From Kudoa neothunni (lineage: Eukaryota; Cnidaria): DNA of 64,000 nucleotides. This document shows, in pieces, positions 25,480 to 38,517 of this stretch. The DNA lies in the NCBI GenBank assembly GCA_964304625.1, contig OZ199838.1:3968001-4032000 (forward strand), read 5' to 3'. Under the pieces are notes generated by a model. It was given only the letters and a program-made list of their open reading frames with translations, had not been told where the DNA came from and did no database searches. The position numbers were made by a program, and so were the translations under genes. Numbering within the stretch: the stretch's first letter is position 1; each line of letters begins with the position of its first letter.

Positions 25480-26083
25480 CAGTAGGTGACCGTTCGAGCG
25501 TAATCCCCAGGGGGACTTAAAAATGTACGAAAAACTATTCACCGCACAATTATTTTTACTTTTCGCACACGCGCATATATAATATTTTATAATAAAATAA
25601 ATATAACAAGTCACATTATTGATTAAACTTTTATTATTTTGGTTTTAATAGTTAATACTTTTTAATTTTTTCTGTTTTTAATATATAATCCAATATCGAA
25701 CAAAATAATAATTTCGTTTGTTCTAATTAGAATACATTGCAACATGAAATATTGGATAACTTAAAGTGGCGAACAATAGTAGTTATGCCACCCCTCTATC
25801 ACAAAAAATCAAAATACATGATTATTTAATAATTATCTCATATATTTCTGTAATTATATGATTTTTTCATCATTCATTTTTCTGTAATTACGAAAAATTG
25901 TTAACCAAGAAAAAACACGTAAAATAGTTGAAATTAATCAAAATTAAAAATATTTTCATTCATTTTATGCATTCTATTACAAAATAATATTTTACATCTT
26001 TATAAAAAAATGAATGGTTCATAAATCTACTTTTTGTTAAAAGTACGAACGATTCGACAGTACGAAAAACTGGTAACCCACTG
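25480..26083. mobile_element. Mariner-like MITE, TA-flanked
   Basis: The left end is CAGTAGGTGACCGTTCG and the right end, reverse complemented, CAGTGGGTTACCAGTTTTTC, each next to TA (25478-25479 and 26084-26085). The interior of about 600 bp is AT-rich and non-coding. TACGAAAAACT occurs near both ends (about 25526 and 26062). The termini resemble those at 18139 and 43139. Confidence 0.5.
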
Positions 26084-26085
26084 TA

Positions 26086-27109
26086 TTAACAATAAATACT
26101 TGTCTCCCATAATAATATAACATTTATATAAATTATGCAGTTTTTAATAAATGAAATAATTCAATTAATTATTAAATATTATGCCTTTACGAAATTTAAT
26201 GCTCAGCAACATTAAATCAATAAACTTATGAAGCATAAATATGACGAATTTTATCAGCGAAAGAGGATAAAAGGTAAAGGATAATTTTGAATATTTAGAT
26301 TAGTCAAATGTTACTCTTTTCCTTATAACGCCAATTGCAGTTAAATATCTACCACTCGATCATATAACCGATTTCGCGTTTGAGGAAGTCGAATTGAGTT
26401 CCAATCTCAAACGTTTTCAAGTTTTCAAGCTCAGAAACAAGAGTAATGCGGCACAGAATAATGCAAGTTATAATTTAATATAGAATTAAATATTTGTTGT
26501 TTTATTCATAGCTCCCGTTATAAGTTGCCTAAAATACAACGAGACAGGTTTATAATTGATAAAATTGTTTGATTACATGAGACCAATATCCTCATTATAA
26601 TCTTAAGCTTTCAAAATTGTCCAAAAATTATAAAAAATAGGTTGGCTTAAGTTATGCTGAAACGTAAAATTTTAAAATAATATGTAATATAGATTTCGAG
26701 ATAAAAATAGAATAAAATAAAGCCACTTTCGTAACGTTTTAGAAAATATTTCTTATAAAAGGGTATAAAAATGAACAGGAGAGAGCGAGCCAAAAACATT
26801 ATTCGTCATTTAAATCGTATTATGTTAGTTACATAATGTATATGAATATTATTTTAAAATGTATGTGATACATCTATCTATACATGAAAATTTTAAGTCA
26901 TTTTATAACTATAACTGGTAAACTGAATGCACAAAAATTTCAGTTGCAGTGATCTTTTTAAAAATGATAAGAGCCCACATAAAATCAAATAAAAAGTGTA
27001 TGATTATGAGATAAATATAAATAAGATTGAAGATCGATAAGACATTAGGCCAATAAAGCAACACAAAAAAATCAAAAATGTTACGAATATACTCGATTAC
27101 AGTTATATT
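26086..27109. other. Intergenic, downstream of SART3
   Basis: AT-rich. I see nothing beyond the likely 3' untranslated region of SART3 next to 27110. Confidence 0.45.
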
Positions 27110-30100
27110 CTATTTAAACAATGTTTTAAAATAATTATTGGTTCGTTTTGCATCTGGATTCTTGCTTACACAAGGATCTTCTGTTCCAGGAATTTGTTTC
27201 TGAAAGGCATCCTTGTCGTCAGCATCGCTATTCGCCACTATTAGACGAGTTTTTTTTGTTGCCCAGCCACTAATCACAATTAATAGAAGCTTATTAACGA
27301 GAAATTAAAACACATAAAAGATTACCTATCATTTTTGTTGGGTGGAAAATGGGAATTTTTTGTTTTTGGAACAGAAGAGGAATTAGCTTTTTTGGAAGTA
27401 GACTCCTTTCTTTTAGGAGGATTAGACTTTGCGATAGAAATAGTAGCTCCATCAATCACCGTACCGTCGTACATAAGAATGGCTTTACTTGCGGCGGTCT
27501 ATGAATTCAGTTTCGATTAATAGAAATAGGGCATATTTACCAACATACACTATCAGCCAATTCCATATAAGCATAGCCTTTGGAATTTCCCGACCGATTG
27601 GTCACTAAGCGAATTTCTTTGATATCATCAGACAGCTGAGTTATTTAATGAAAACACAGTCAATTCAACAAGACCATACTTCTTGGAATACTTCCTTCAG
27701 TTTTTCTGGAGTGGTTTCCTTCGATAGTTTACTGACAAAAAGAGTGTTCTCTGACAAATTAGTATTGTACTATCAATTTTTGGTAAGGTCCGTTTCAACC
27801 AGTTGAACTAATACTTTAAAAGGCAACGATTCCTTGGTTTTGTCGATGCAAGGTGACACATACAACGGACGATTATCCACAAGTGTTCTGTCTAGAAGTA
27901 ATGCCTTGTTTGTCGACTCCTACAATGTTACTGTAGTGATTATTCAACAAACTAATCAATTACCGCAGTAGTGAATTCCAAATAACCATAACCCTTGGAG
28001 CGATTTGTACGAGATTTGGCTAATCGAACTTCCACAACTTCCCCGCACTATGCCAATAACATATTAGTTTGGGTATAATAACTCAATAGATGACCTCTTC
28101 GAAAAGCTTTCTCAAAACATCTTCCCCAACATCAAAAGAAATGTTACTAAGAAAAATAGTTCGTTCCTTGCGTTCCCTAAAATAATTGAGTAGAGAAAAT
28201 AAATCGGAGATTAGCGTCATAAAAAACACAAACTTTGGTATTTTTTCAATACTGTTAAGATTCGGCACATCAGTATTAGTAGCTTCGGCTGGAGATTTAG
28301 TAGGTTGAGAGGCTGTTGGTTTATGTGGTACAGAAGTAGGAGGCAATTTGGGAGATTTGGATGGCACTTTAAACCCCTTTTGTTAAATAAAAGATTTAAG
28401 TAGGAGACTACTGCTTTATTATTTGAATTTACATCAGAATCAACTATTATTTTTGAAGTGGTGGTGGGCTTGGTTCTCTAATTTCATAAGTTACAATATT
28501 AGTTTTGTCAGGTTTTTAAATTACCTTTTGAGGGGGTTTACCGTGCTCTTTCTTTTTTAACTAAAGTTAATTCAAAACTTCACCTACATAAAACATAAAG
28601 GATAGCACATCTCTATCTCGTCTGTTTTTGTGATCAGACTGCTTGTAGGTGGAGAGCTGTAGGGATGGTCAGTAAAAAATACCGACCAAACGCCAAAATA
28701 TATACCCAATTATATTGAACAATCGAGGATATTGCAGAGTCTAGGTGGGACAAGAAATCGATAGATAATTCACGTTTGTTTTCTCCTTTTTTAGGTGGAA
28801 ATAAATTTTCGTTATTGGACTTGGACAAGGAACTCACCAAATAAAAGTTTGAGATTGACATAAGTGGCTACAACCAAAGGCGTTTCGGACCCTACCACTC
28901 TACTTAGTGATATACTCATAATTTCCAAAGCTTTATCAATTAACTCCAAATTTAATCTAACTCACGAAAAGTAATTTCTAATACTAACGCGAATATTACA
29001 ATTGTTTGATGTAATTTATCCAAATATGTGCGGGAAAATTCTTCACGTTATCATCGCTTGGTTCTATTTCATGTTATACTTAATAATAGAGGAATCCAAC
29101 TTCCTACCTTGATCGTCGATTCCTAAAATCAAATCCCAAAACTCGATAAATTTTTTCGCGTTCTCTTCTTTTAACAGCTTAACAATCGGTAAAATAAAAA
29201 TAAAGGTTAATAATTTTCTTACCAAATAGTCTCCTTTGAGTTCGTATAAGAACATGAGGGAAGGTGACTGTTCTCCATAGTCTAGAAAATTATTTAAATA
29301 CATTGCATTACATATTATTCGAATAATTTATTGTATAAATATTATCACTAACTAAAATAAATATCGAATTATCAAACTAATGCGCTATCCATTATAGACT
29401 TACAAATTTTAATAAAATACCATTTAATAAATTACTTAAATAAATAAACGTAATATAAGTAAACTAGTTATCAAATTAATGCAACATCAATCATAGTCTC
29501 AAAAATTTTAATAAAATTACATTTATTAAATATGTATGATATAAATTAACTAATTATAAGATTAATTGTAACTAACGTTCGTTTAAAGCGGCGACCATTC
29601 GATGAACTGTAAAAATTTAACTGTAATCGGCGAAAAAATGCGCTTCATAAATTTTTTACCATTGTGGCTCACATTTCGGGGTAAAATAAACGTTTAATTT
29701 TATTAGATCCCGCAAAAGTCAATTAATATTAACTCAGCGATAAGACCATACGCGCTATTTGATACCAAAAATAATTATAGTCGAAACTACACCAAGGATT
29801 AAACATACAAGTACCAAAAGTTATATCCTATATTTGGCATTAATTATTTATTCATTAAATATAATTTTAATAAATAAGCTTTTACAGATTTTAATAGGAA
29901 AAACTTAAAATTAACAACTCCAATAAAACTTTAACACTAATCATCATTGGGTATGATTATCAAAAACAATTTAACAAGCATTATTAAAATACACATAGAT
30001 TTCATTAAAAAATCATAATAAAATAGATTACGTTTGATGAAAAATTCAAAGGCATTATGAAAGACTCCCATCACTTGATCTATGGTTCCTATCGTAAACT

Positions 30101-31758
30101 GGGGTAAGCTGCAACAGATATTAGAAATTACCATGCTGAATAAAGTGAGAAATATAAGCTTGATAGAGAAGAAGGTATTGTTCGGGAAAATTGAAACCAA
30201 TTGTGAGAGCATTATTGAAAACTTTTAAAAATCTCATCAAGATTGCAAAAACATATAAACCCACTTTTTTCCACTTTTGTAGTACTTCCACTGAGGTTAT
30301 CACTCTATAAATTACAAAATACATTAATTAACAACAATAACCAAATTTAAAATTAGAATTACACTAAAATGAAGATAATTGCTCCAAATAACAACATCCC
30401 ATGGCACAAAACGTACAGCCCGTTCATAAACTTTACTTACACGTTGATTGTTGGTTTTCTAATTAATTACGAACATGTTTATACATAACTCAAAACTCAA
30501 ACATATTACCGAAATAAGATTAATGTATTCCTTCCAGATGTTAATATTTACTTCATTGAAGGATAGACACATTTCGTAGAGAGCTTCAATAAAAAGATTG
30601 TTATCAGCACACGAAAATGCATCATTATCGGTATTGAAAAAATTGATTAGTTCTCTAAAATTTGTTTCAGTTGGTTCATCACTCTAAAAGGTGATTGATT
30701 ATGGATTGGACCGGCGAAATTTGAACATCATTTACTAGAGCACGCAGAAGAGGTTCTATTTTGGTGTAGATATCAATGATTTTGGCATGTTCCTGTGTCA
30801 AAAGTAGATCTATAGTTAAGAGTTGTTGTTTGTTGAAAGTCTCATAGTCATCAAATGCACTTAAAGTGGCATCTAAAACCATTCATATTTATAATTAGGT
30901 TCCTAACAGCCAACTAGCTGCCTACCAAGATGAGGAATCTTGAGTCGCACAGCATACAAATCCGACAAATAAGTCTTTTCATTGTTACTTACTTTTTCAC
31001 TAATATACAGTTACGAACGATATATTTAGTGGTTGATAGGTACGTTTGTTGATTAAAGGCATTATTTTCCAATAGATATTCTCCCAAAAGTTGAAAAATC
31101 TCAAAACCCTATAAAAATTAGTGAAAAACAATAAGAACATCTCAATCAATAAAACAGAGAGAAAACGATGATCAACATAGCTAATTCTATTATATAAATT
31201 ACATTGATCAAATTGTAACCGGCTGTAAAAACAGCTCGCTCAAACAAATCTCTCATCTCAACAGGGGTCAAACGACTTTCGCTGTATTTAAGATATTTTA
31301 TCCATAGTTCTGGAGAATACGGCTGATCTAATAATGCTTGTTCAAACAACTCATTAATGTAGACAGTTGAATGTGTGTCATTTGTATCATTAGCAAGTTC
31401 ATCTTCCAACCATCTCAGCCACAATGCTACACCATTCAATCGACAATGAAGAATGTAATTATGCTATCAATAACTTGGTGACAACGGAAATATGGATTGC
31501 ATATTTTCACGGGCCCTCCTAAGTTGGACTGATTTGTTTTGAGTTTGAAGAAACCCCACCAAACTCAAATGTAATTCGTAGTTGTATGGGTCATTCTCAA
31601 GCTACAACAAACAAAAAACCCATTAACAACAATTATGTTGGTTGTTGTATCCGTTAAACTACCCTAGATTTCAATAAGATCACTTGGTCATCTTCAACAT
31701 TGCTATCATCTGATTGACAAAGAATAAAACTTAATGTTGGTTGAAAACCAGAAGACAT
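27110..31758 (-). CDS. SART3: SART3 / Tip110, U4/U6 snRNP recycling factor
   Basis: SART3 binds U6 snRNA and promotes U4/U6 reassembly in the nucleus; it has HAT repeats, two RRMs and a C-terminal LSm-binding motif. All three are visible. ATG at 31758; exons 31758-31663, 31601-31475 (YELHLSLVGFL, ENMQSIFPLS), 31426-about 31194 (LWLRWLEDEL, ELWIKYLKYSESR). HAT blocks continue: GFEIFQLLGEYLLE (31100), LDATLSAFDDYETF (30870), NAKKFIEFWDLI (29150). RRM1 is split over 28160-27850: RTIFLSNISFDVG, CGEVVEVRLAKSRTNRSKGY then GYLEF, and RPLYVSPCIDK, the last nearly as in human. RRM2 spans 27750-27430: NTLFVSKLSKETTPEKL, IKEIRLVTNRSGNSKGYAY, ISIAKSNPPKRK. The protein ends NNYFKTLFK, matching the LSm-binding tail. 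Many short introns; the joins in the central HAT region were not resolved. Confidence 0.9.
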
Positions 31759-31759
31759 C

Positions 31760-32503
31760 GCAAAAGCCTCCACAACAAATATTCAAAGCGACTGCGTGCG
31801 ATTTATTAACTCTCCGGGCGCATTCAAATGTACTCACACGTGAAACAACCTGATTTGCCACACCTACTGTCCAATGGAATAATCTTTTTGTACTGTCATT
31901 CGTATCTTTTGAGATAATGGAATATTATCTCAAAAGATAATTCGAAAAAAACATTAAATTATAATACAAATTTGTTCGTTGTCCTTGTTGTAAATGACCC
32001 AGCTAATAATTGTTATCAATATTGATTCTAGTTTTAATAAGCTCTACTCTACGGTTATTATGACCATTACGTTTGTGTGCTATGTTGTAGATTTTTATTT
32101 TAATAATATTGGATGTGTGAATTGCATTCATTATTTTTTTAATTCTTGTTGACAGAAATCATTAGTATTATCATCACGTTGTCTAAATGGTTTGTTTCTA
32201 CAAATTAAAGTCAAGGATCGACTAGATTAATCGCGTTAAATCTTTACATAATTGTTATACAAAAATTTGTTTTTATTAATATATTTTTGAATATAAATGT
32301 AAACATAGTGATAAATAAGAGAGACTACATTGCAAGAGCCCACACTAAAATTTTGTTTTGTTCGCATGCATCATGGCGGCTCGAGGCGGGGCGTCCAACG
32401 AGACTATTGGTAAAAAACCCAGGATCACAAAGAAAACACAATAGTATTATTAAAATAACAATAATTTTAATTTTAAACGCGTTTTCTAATTATTATCTTC
32501 AAT
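31760..32503. other. Upstream of SART3, no gene seen
   Basis: The block just upstream of the SART3 start is presumably promoter. At 32360-32400 there is an isolated GC-rich patch (ATGGCGGCTCGAGGCGGGGC) whose origin I cannot place. Confidence 0.4.
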
Positions 32504-32850
32504 TTAATCGCCTTCGTCATCTTCACAACCCTCAGTTAGGAAGGTCAATTTATTTTTCAAGCGCTCAAGGTATGGTTGGCTCATAACACTGCTACCCATG
32601 TCATGTATTAGTTTATTTGTTGGCTGTGACGACAAAAACGTACTATTATTTCTTCTGATCAACTGCTTTGCGATAAGTTTACATTTTACAGTTTCAACCT
32701 TTAATGAGTTAGTTTTTTTAGTTTTTATTATGTCCATTAATGAATAAATTCGTTCAACATTTGATGTAGCTGGAATTTCTATCCTTGGCATATTAATCAA
32801 GCCAATATTTAAAGATCTATTTTTAACCAATCTTGATTGGAGCACATATT
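32504..32850 (-). pseudogene. hAT transposase C-terminal fragment
   Basis: A 113-codon frame with IEIPATSNVERIYSLMDIIK followed by TNSLKVETVKCKLIAKQLI, the hAT C-terminal dimerisation block (usually PATSAxSERxFS). The rest of the transposase is absent upstream, so this is the 3' end of a truncated copy. It is of the same ZBED/GTF2IRD2 type as the 5' piece at 15.4 kb but from a separate insertion. Confidence 0.65.
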
Positions 32851-33055
32851 ATCCCACGCTCTTTTTGATCTCCGTTTGAAATTTCACGCATATTTTACAA
32901 TACTATACGTCCATAACTTCAAAATATGTTATTAAAAAAACTAGAAACAATCTAACTTTGATATACATCATCCTAATCCGGTTTAATAAGGGATTGACGC
33001 CATCAATAAAAAAACAGTATGAAAACATAAATAAAAACCTAATTGATATTAACTA

Positions 33056-33990
33056 AAAAAATTCTAATGAGCATAAAAAGCAAGTCCATAAATCATATTT
33101 ATTTTTTCGTCCCCACTGAAATTCACCAAGAAATATATTGAAACCGTCCATACTGACAGAACCATCTTCATTTACTGAAGATGTTCTGTTCCTTGGTGAT
33201 ATTTTGTATTTGATGGAATCCCACGTTCCCTCAGTGGTGTTTGTATGTGTTCTTGTGATACTCTCCACGTATTCTATATTGCGATTTACAGTGTGATGAG
33301 CATAGAAATTATGAAGTGCCCCATAACTTTTGAAGCAGTCAGTTATAACAATGGAGCAAGGGTGAACGTATGTTTTAATTTTCTGGATAATTGTCTCAGC
33401 AGTTCTGCCAGGAACCCCTATTAAAAACGTCTTTCGTTATGGTGTCAATTCTACGCCTCCAAGAACCCAGGCTCCATTAATGTCATGTCCTCTGTTATGC
33501 TTCACCTTGCCAAATTTGGACTCATCGATCTCAACAATTATGTTTTCTCCTCCCAATAATTATGTCCTCAAAATCCAGACTGTCCACTACCAGCTGGCGA
33601 AGATAATGACAATAGTTAGTAATTGTTTGCGAAGATTGTTCCCAAGTTAACGCTTTTCACGCCCACAAGTCAGTAATATGCCAACTCCAAAAAATTATGA
33701 AGTTTTATTTTCACAGTACTGAAAAACGTTGACTAAAAAATGGAAATTTCCTTTCTACAAGTATTGGAACAGCATCGCCAATTTTTTCGATGTATTGAAT
33801 GGCTGGTACCATCGCATTTCATACAGCTATCCGGTGATTTCAAGATACCAACGTTGAGAAGACAATGGATAGAGTCATCTTCATTGCAAAAGATACTACC
33901 AAAAGACCTCCTCGGGGAAATCATTTATACAGATCTAGCGAAAAACGGTCGGTATTCGTTAAATAGTACACTTTGTCGACTTGGTCTGTC
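33056..33990 (-). pseudogene. ISXO2/IS1595 (Merlin-type) transposase, copy 1
   Basis: The minus strand carries nearly the whole domain order: N-terminal zinc-binding segment (CMKCDGTSHSIHRKNWRCC, about 33830), KIKLHNFLELAYYWLVGV (33690), first catalytic block VEIDESKFGKVKHNRG (33530), ITDCFKSYGALHNFY with the second Asp (33340), and THTNTTEGTWDSIKYKI with the third acidic residue (33245-33190), then a C-terminal tail to 33053. Frame breaks lie near 33555 and near 33440, where a stop follows VLGGVEL. Catalytic residues are kept, so decay is recent. Copy 2 is at 58-62.6 kb. Inverted ends were not identified. Confidence 0.8.
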
Positions 33991-34009
33991 TAATTCGCAA
34001 TATTAAAAG

Positions 34010-36460
34010 AGCGGAACATCTACTAAATAGTTAATTAATAATCACTAAAATGCAAAAAGTTTCAAGACAGCGTTGAAATACCCAATTACAATCACAGCAT
34101 AATAAGAACCATTGATTAAATGACAATCATCCGAGGGTCGGAAAACAACGCGTTGCCGACGATTGTGATATCTTTAAAATTCCGAATAATTTTAATTTTC
34201 TCCATTAATAAAACAATAAATATTATTATTCTACCTAATTCTAAAACTTATTATTTATAAACTAAGCTCAAAGAGTTCTATAATTGAAAAGGTTTGTAAA
34301 TAAACCAAAAAAACTCAAGAACCCAAGGTTAGTAGAAAAATCCCAAATGCTTGAGGAAAAACCCATGGTTTGGACGCCCTGGAATCGACCGATTTGACAC
34401 ACTTTTTTCTTGGTCCCGAGGGGATTACGTGAAATTGGTTTCTTACTGGAGAAGAACTGCTTGAATTTTATATTAAAAACCATTATCATATGAGAATAAC
34501 TTCTATTTAAATTATAAAATGAAATATTATGAGTATTAAAAGTAAAAGTTGTATTCGAATTAAAAAAGCAGAAAAATAAAATTGAAATCGAAAGTGAACA
34601 TTAATTTTGAATCAGAAAACGTTACAAAATATATAGAAAATTAATAGTTGCATGGATAATAGTATTCATGTGGCACTATTTTTTAGTATATTTATTTGTT
34701 CCTGTCCCCCGAAAGCGATGCAAAGGGACAGAAATAACTAAATATAATGGATTCTACTAAAAATTAAACCTGTATACAGCTTGCAAGTATGTGTTGTTAG
34801 AGTTAAAAATTCCCATCACACAAGCATATACATGCCGTTAAGGATTGACACATTAAAACTTTCAAAAAAAGTCAAGGTATTGAATATTGTTACTATTTAA
34901 TGAGTAAACTTTGCTTAGAATGTAGAATTAATAACTGTTCAAAAATAAAAAAAATAATAGTACGATTAAAATGTATGATAGATAAATAAAATTCTAAAAT
35001 TCCTCGAAGAATTAATGGCTGTAATAATCACTTTTAAACTTCTTGGTTTCTCTATCTGTAAAATGAACATTTTGAAACTCATATTGAGGAATCGTTGATT
35101 GTCATTTCAAGTACAAAATAATCTATATTATAATTCATAATATTGAGGTTAGTGGGTTTTAAGAATCACGAAAATAATTTTAACATGATTCTTAATACGC
35201 ATTTATATATTTTCGAACGATATAATTAAAAAATTATATTCTATATTCTAAAAAATTTTTTATACAAGTAGAAAAATTCCATATTGTCTATTTCCTCAAA
35301 AGCGATTTTGTAATACACGACATTAATGTAACTAAAAATTTTAATTTTCCAGTTTCTGTAATATTTAAACAAATAATAATGCGAATTAAACATATAATAA
35401 GTCGATATAGAAATTTATTAATGAATAGTAATATTTTTTCATTTTTGCAAACTCAACATAACTCTTATGCACAAATTATTGGGTATAGGGGTGACAAAAT
35501 TATTTTTTAGCTGTAAGGTATCTGTATTAGAAAGATGACATTAAATTTTATTTTTCTATAAATATTGATAACAAATTATAGAGTTGTAAAAAATATAAAG
35601 CGACGTTGACCAGCTCGAAAACGATCCAACAGACTTTAATGGATTAAAAATATCAATGTCAATAATTGGTGCCTAAGTATTTTGTGTATTATTAAAATTT
35701 TTTATCTAAACGAGGAAGTTTACTGGACTTAACTCTCAAGGTGAAGCATCATCAGATAGTTGTATACGACGTCTTACAATACTCCATGTATCTATGGATC
35801 CATCTTGACGCCTGACCAATCAAAAATTACACGAAAAAATGAGGCAAAATTAGATGTTTTATCTCGTTAATAAAGATTCATTTTTAAACTTTCCATAATC
35901 TATTAATATAAGGAATTAAAATTCATTGTTAGCCATAGCCGATTGAACACATTTGTGAATCTGATTGGAAAATAAGCAGTAAGTAGATAAATTGTGGTAG
36001 AAGCGATAGAATATCTTTTCAAAGTATGAAGAATTGGTTAGTAAAATGTTTGAAATTGTTCTTAATTATTTCACTAAGTCAATTAGCAGTAGATATGGCA
36101 CTTCTAGTTAATTAATATCGATATTGTGTCGAATAATTGTGAAATAATAGTCACAATTGGTTGACAAGTATTTGTCAATAAATGAACAATTGTATTTTCA
36201 AGATTGTGGAAAGTTTGCGAAGATCAACTTTCTGATTTGTATTCGCAGCATCAAATAATAGTAACAATAAACTTTCAATCACAACAAAGAAAACAACTCT
36301 TTCACTGGTGATAATAATACGTTGAATTATGAGCTTAAAATAGGGAAATAATTGTGATGCTCTGACATAAGTATAAGTTTAAGCATAGAATTTAATTGAG
36401 ATTGAACTAGATAGGTGGTAAAAAGAAAAATAAACGAGAGATTTGTATTGTTTTTTAGAT
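34010..36460. other. Intergenic, with one GC-rich imperfect hairpin
   Basis: No gene seen. At about 34690-34740 the sequences TTGTTCCTGTCCC and GGGACAGAAATAA face each other around a loop containing GAAAGCGATGC. Confidence 0.4.
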
Positions 36461-37121
36461 GAAGTTGAAAAAATCCAACGAAATTCCAATAGCCGTTTTG
36501 GAATCATCAAACGAATATTTGAACAGGGAATACTTCAATAGATCGTTTGGTACGACAACTAAGTGAGGAGAATTGTTATATATGAGAATTAGAGGAGAGA
36601 ATGAAATTGAAAAAGGACTCCCAAGATTTTTTTAAGCAAATATTAAAAAACAGAGTCGATAATGCAGTGATTGAAAAATGCTTCTGTAGATATCATAAAA
36701 TAATGTTTGACGTTGCGGCGAATGATGTTTCAGCATGTGTAAGCTGGAGAGAATCTGTGTTATCTCTGATCAAAATGCCAAGTGGATATTATTTGTATTT
36801 TAATGTATATGGATTTGAGTGGTATTATGAGATCAATCCTGCCACATTTGCGTAATGTCAATTTTATATTGAAAATAGTTGATACCAACAAAAATTGCAG
36901 ACTACGAAGCGAAACTAAGTCTTCTGTTGGTACATAAGATTGAAGATCAAACGAAGACTCTAACAAATTCCAATTCCCTTTTAATAACGGTATTTGATCA
37001 TTGTATTAGGCCTCTTATCATAAAGTTAATAAATAGACCAAACTACTGGATTACTACCGAGTTTCATTTAACGACACATCGACACACCGTAGATGGCTAC
37101 AAATGCTGTTGGATGCATTGA
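36461..37121 (+). other. Unrecognised short ORFs
   Basis: Three short plus-strand frames (36461-36565, 36601-36855 and 36879-37121) lie close together and could be exons or a decayed gene. The second encodes 84 residues with CFCRYHKIMFDV and a Tyr-rich end (GYYLYFNVYGFEWYYEI). I recognise no family, and I could not find splice sites that join them in frame. Confidence 0.2.
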
Positions 37122-37129
37122 CACAAGAA

Positions 37130-38500
37130 AGACGAAACATTTTCGAGTATTTTTTTAAGTAGACTTAACAGCATACATATAAATCGCATAATTTTGCAGT
37201 CTCGATTCATTTAAAAGATACCAATCGACCCATAATGATAAGTAAATTTTTGTTTCCCTTCATCTCCATCTTCATCTTCACTGTATATTTTATGTGTATG
37301 ATTCCACATAGAAATTTTCCCAAAATATGAATAATGGTTTTTTACTAGACCTAATGTAAACCTATATTTTCCGTATCCATATCTATCTTATTTTTTTGAA
37401 TTTGATCTTTTTGCAACATTCAACATGTACGCATATTAATGTAGGAAAATTGTAAATTAAATAATCTAACACTAAATAGTTGTTTAACTCAACTCAACAT
37501 TTTAACTTTTAACACATTAAATCCATCAAATTAGTTGGGATTTGAGTTGAAACTAGTGAAAAAGATCAGCCACCAAAATGGCATCGATTTTAGTTGAGTG
37601 AAAAAAAGTTAATTTTATCATAACAGATTAGCCTTGATTCGACAATTCTATTACAGTAAACAACACCTTAATTAATCTAAAAGAAACTGTAATAGCAGAT
37701 CAACTCAGTGGCAGTACTGATCAGAAGTTGCAGCTGACATTATGGTACACAAAAAATCACGTAACAATCTTTCAAAAATTCACTACAGCTAACAAAATTA
37801 ATAATTTTCTTTAGATTCTGTAAGAACCCATGAGAATTCACCGAGAAAAGTACAATATGGCATACAACTGAACGATCACGTAACTACGAAACAATTATAG
37901 CCATTCCAATTTTATTTTGGACACAGATAAGCGTCAAGCAACATAAGGTTAAACGATCTGTCTCATCAAATCTCAATCAACACAAAAAAAGTTCTGAATG
38001 CACATCATTCGATAAAAAAGACACATCTATAAACCGTCAATCGATGCCTACTGAAACCTATCCCTCCTTTGTAGCTGTGTCCGTTAAATTGTCACTTAAT
38101 AACAAAAAAACTATTTAGGAATTCTATAAAGGTTCCTGTGAAGTCTTTGTCATTCTAATTCGTTCGAAAAAATCACCATTGATTAATGTGGTAGCTAGAG
38201 GTGTGTGTTCTACGTACATTTCTGAAAGATAACTGTCGTATTCCGGATTAGTTACATATAAGGACGTTTAGTGTGGGGAGCACGTTGTTGGTAATACTTG
38301 GAATAGTGTTTGTTTTTGGCGCACCACTTAAAAATACAATAATAACAATCTTATCTGTGAAAGGATGCCTGCAATTATCTTTTACTTGTATATTAAATGT
38401 GGTTTGTTGTCGCTTTTTTCTCACGCAGATCAACAATTATGCACAGCGATATCAAAATCGTACCCGCTCAACATCACAACTCGGTAAAATCATGATCAGG
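37130..38500. other. Upstream of NELF-B, no gene seen
   Basis: No supported exon. The frame at 38273-38503 is hydrophobic but lies directly before the NELF-B start and matches nothing I know, so I treat it as chance. Confidence 0.4.
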
Positions 38501-38517
38501 TGAGCGCACGCATTTAA

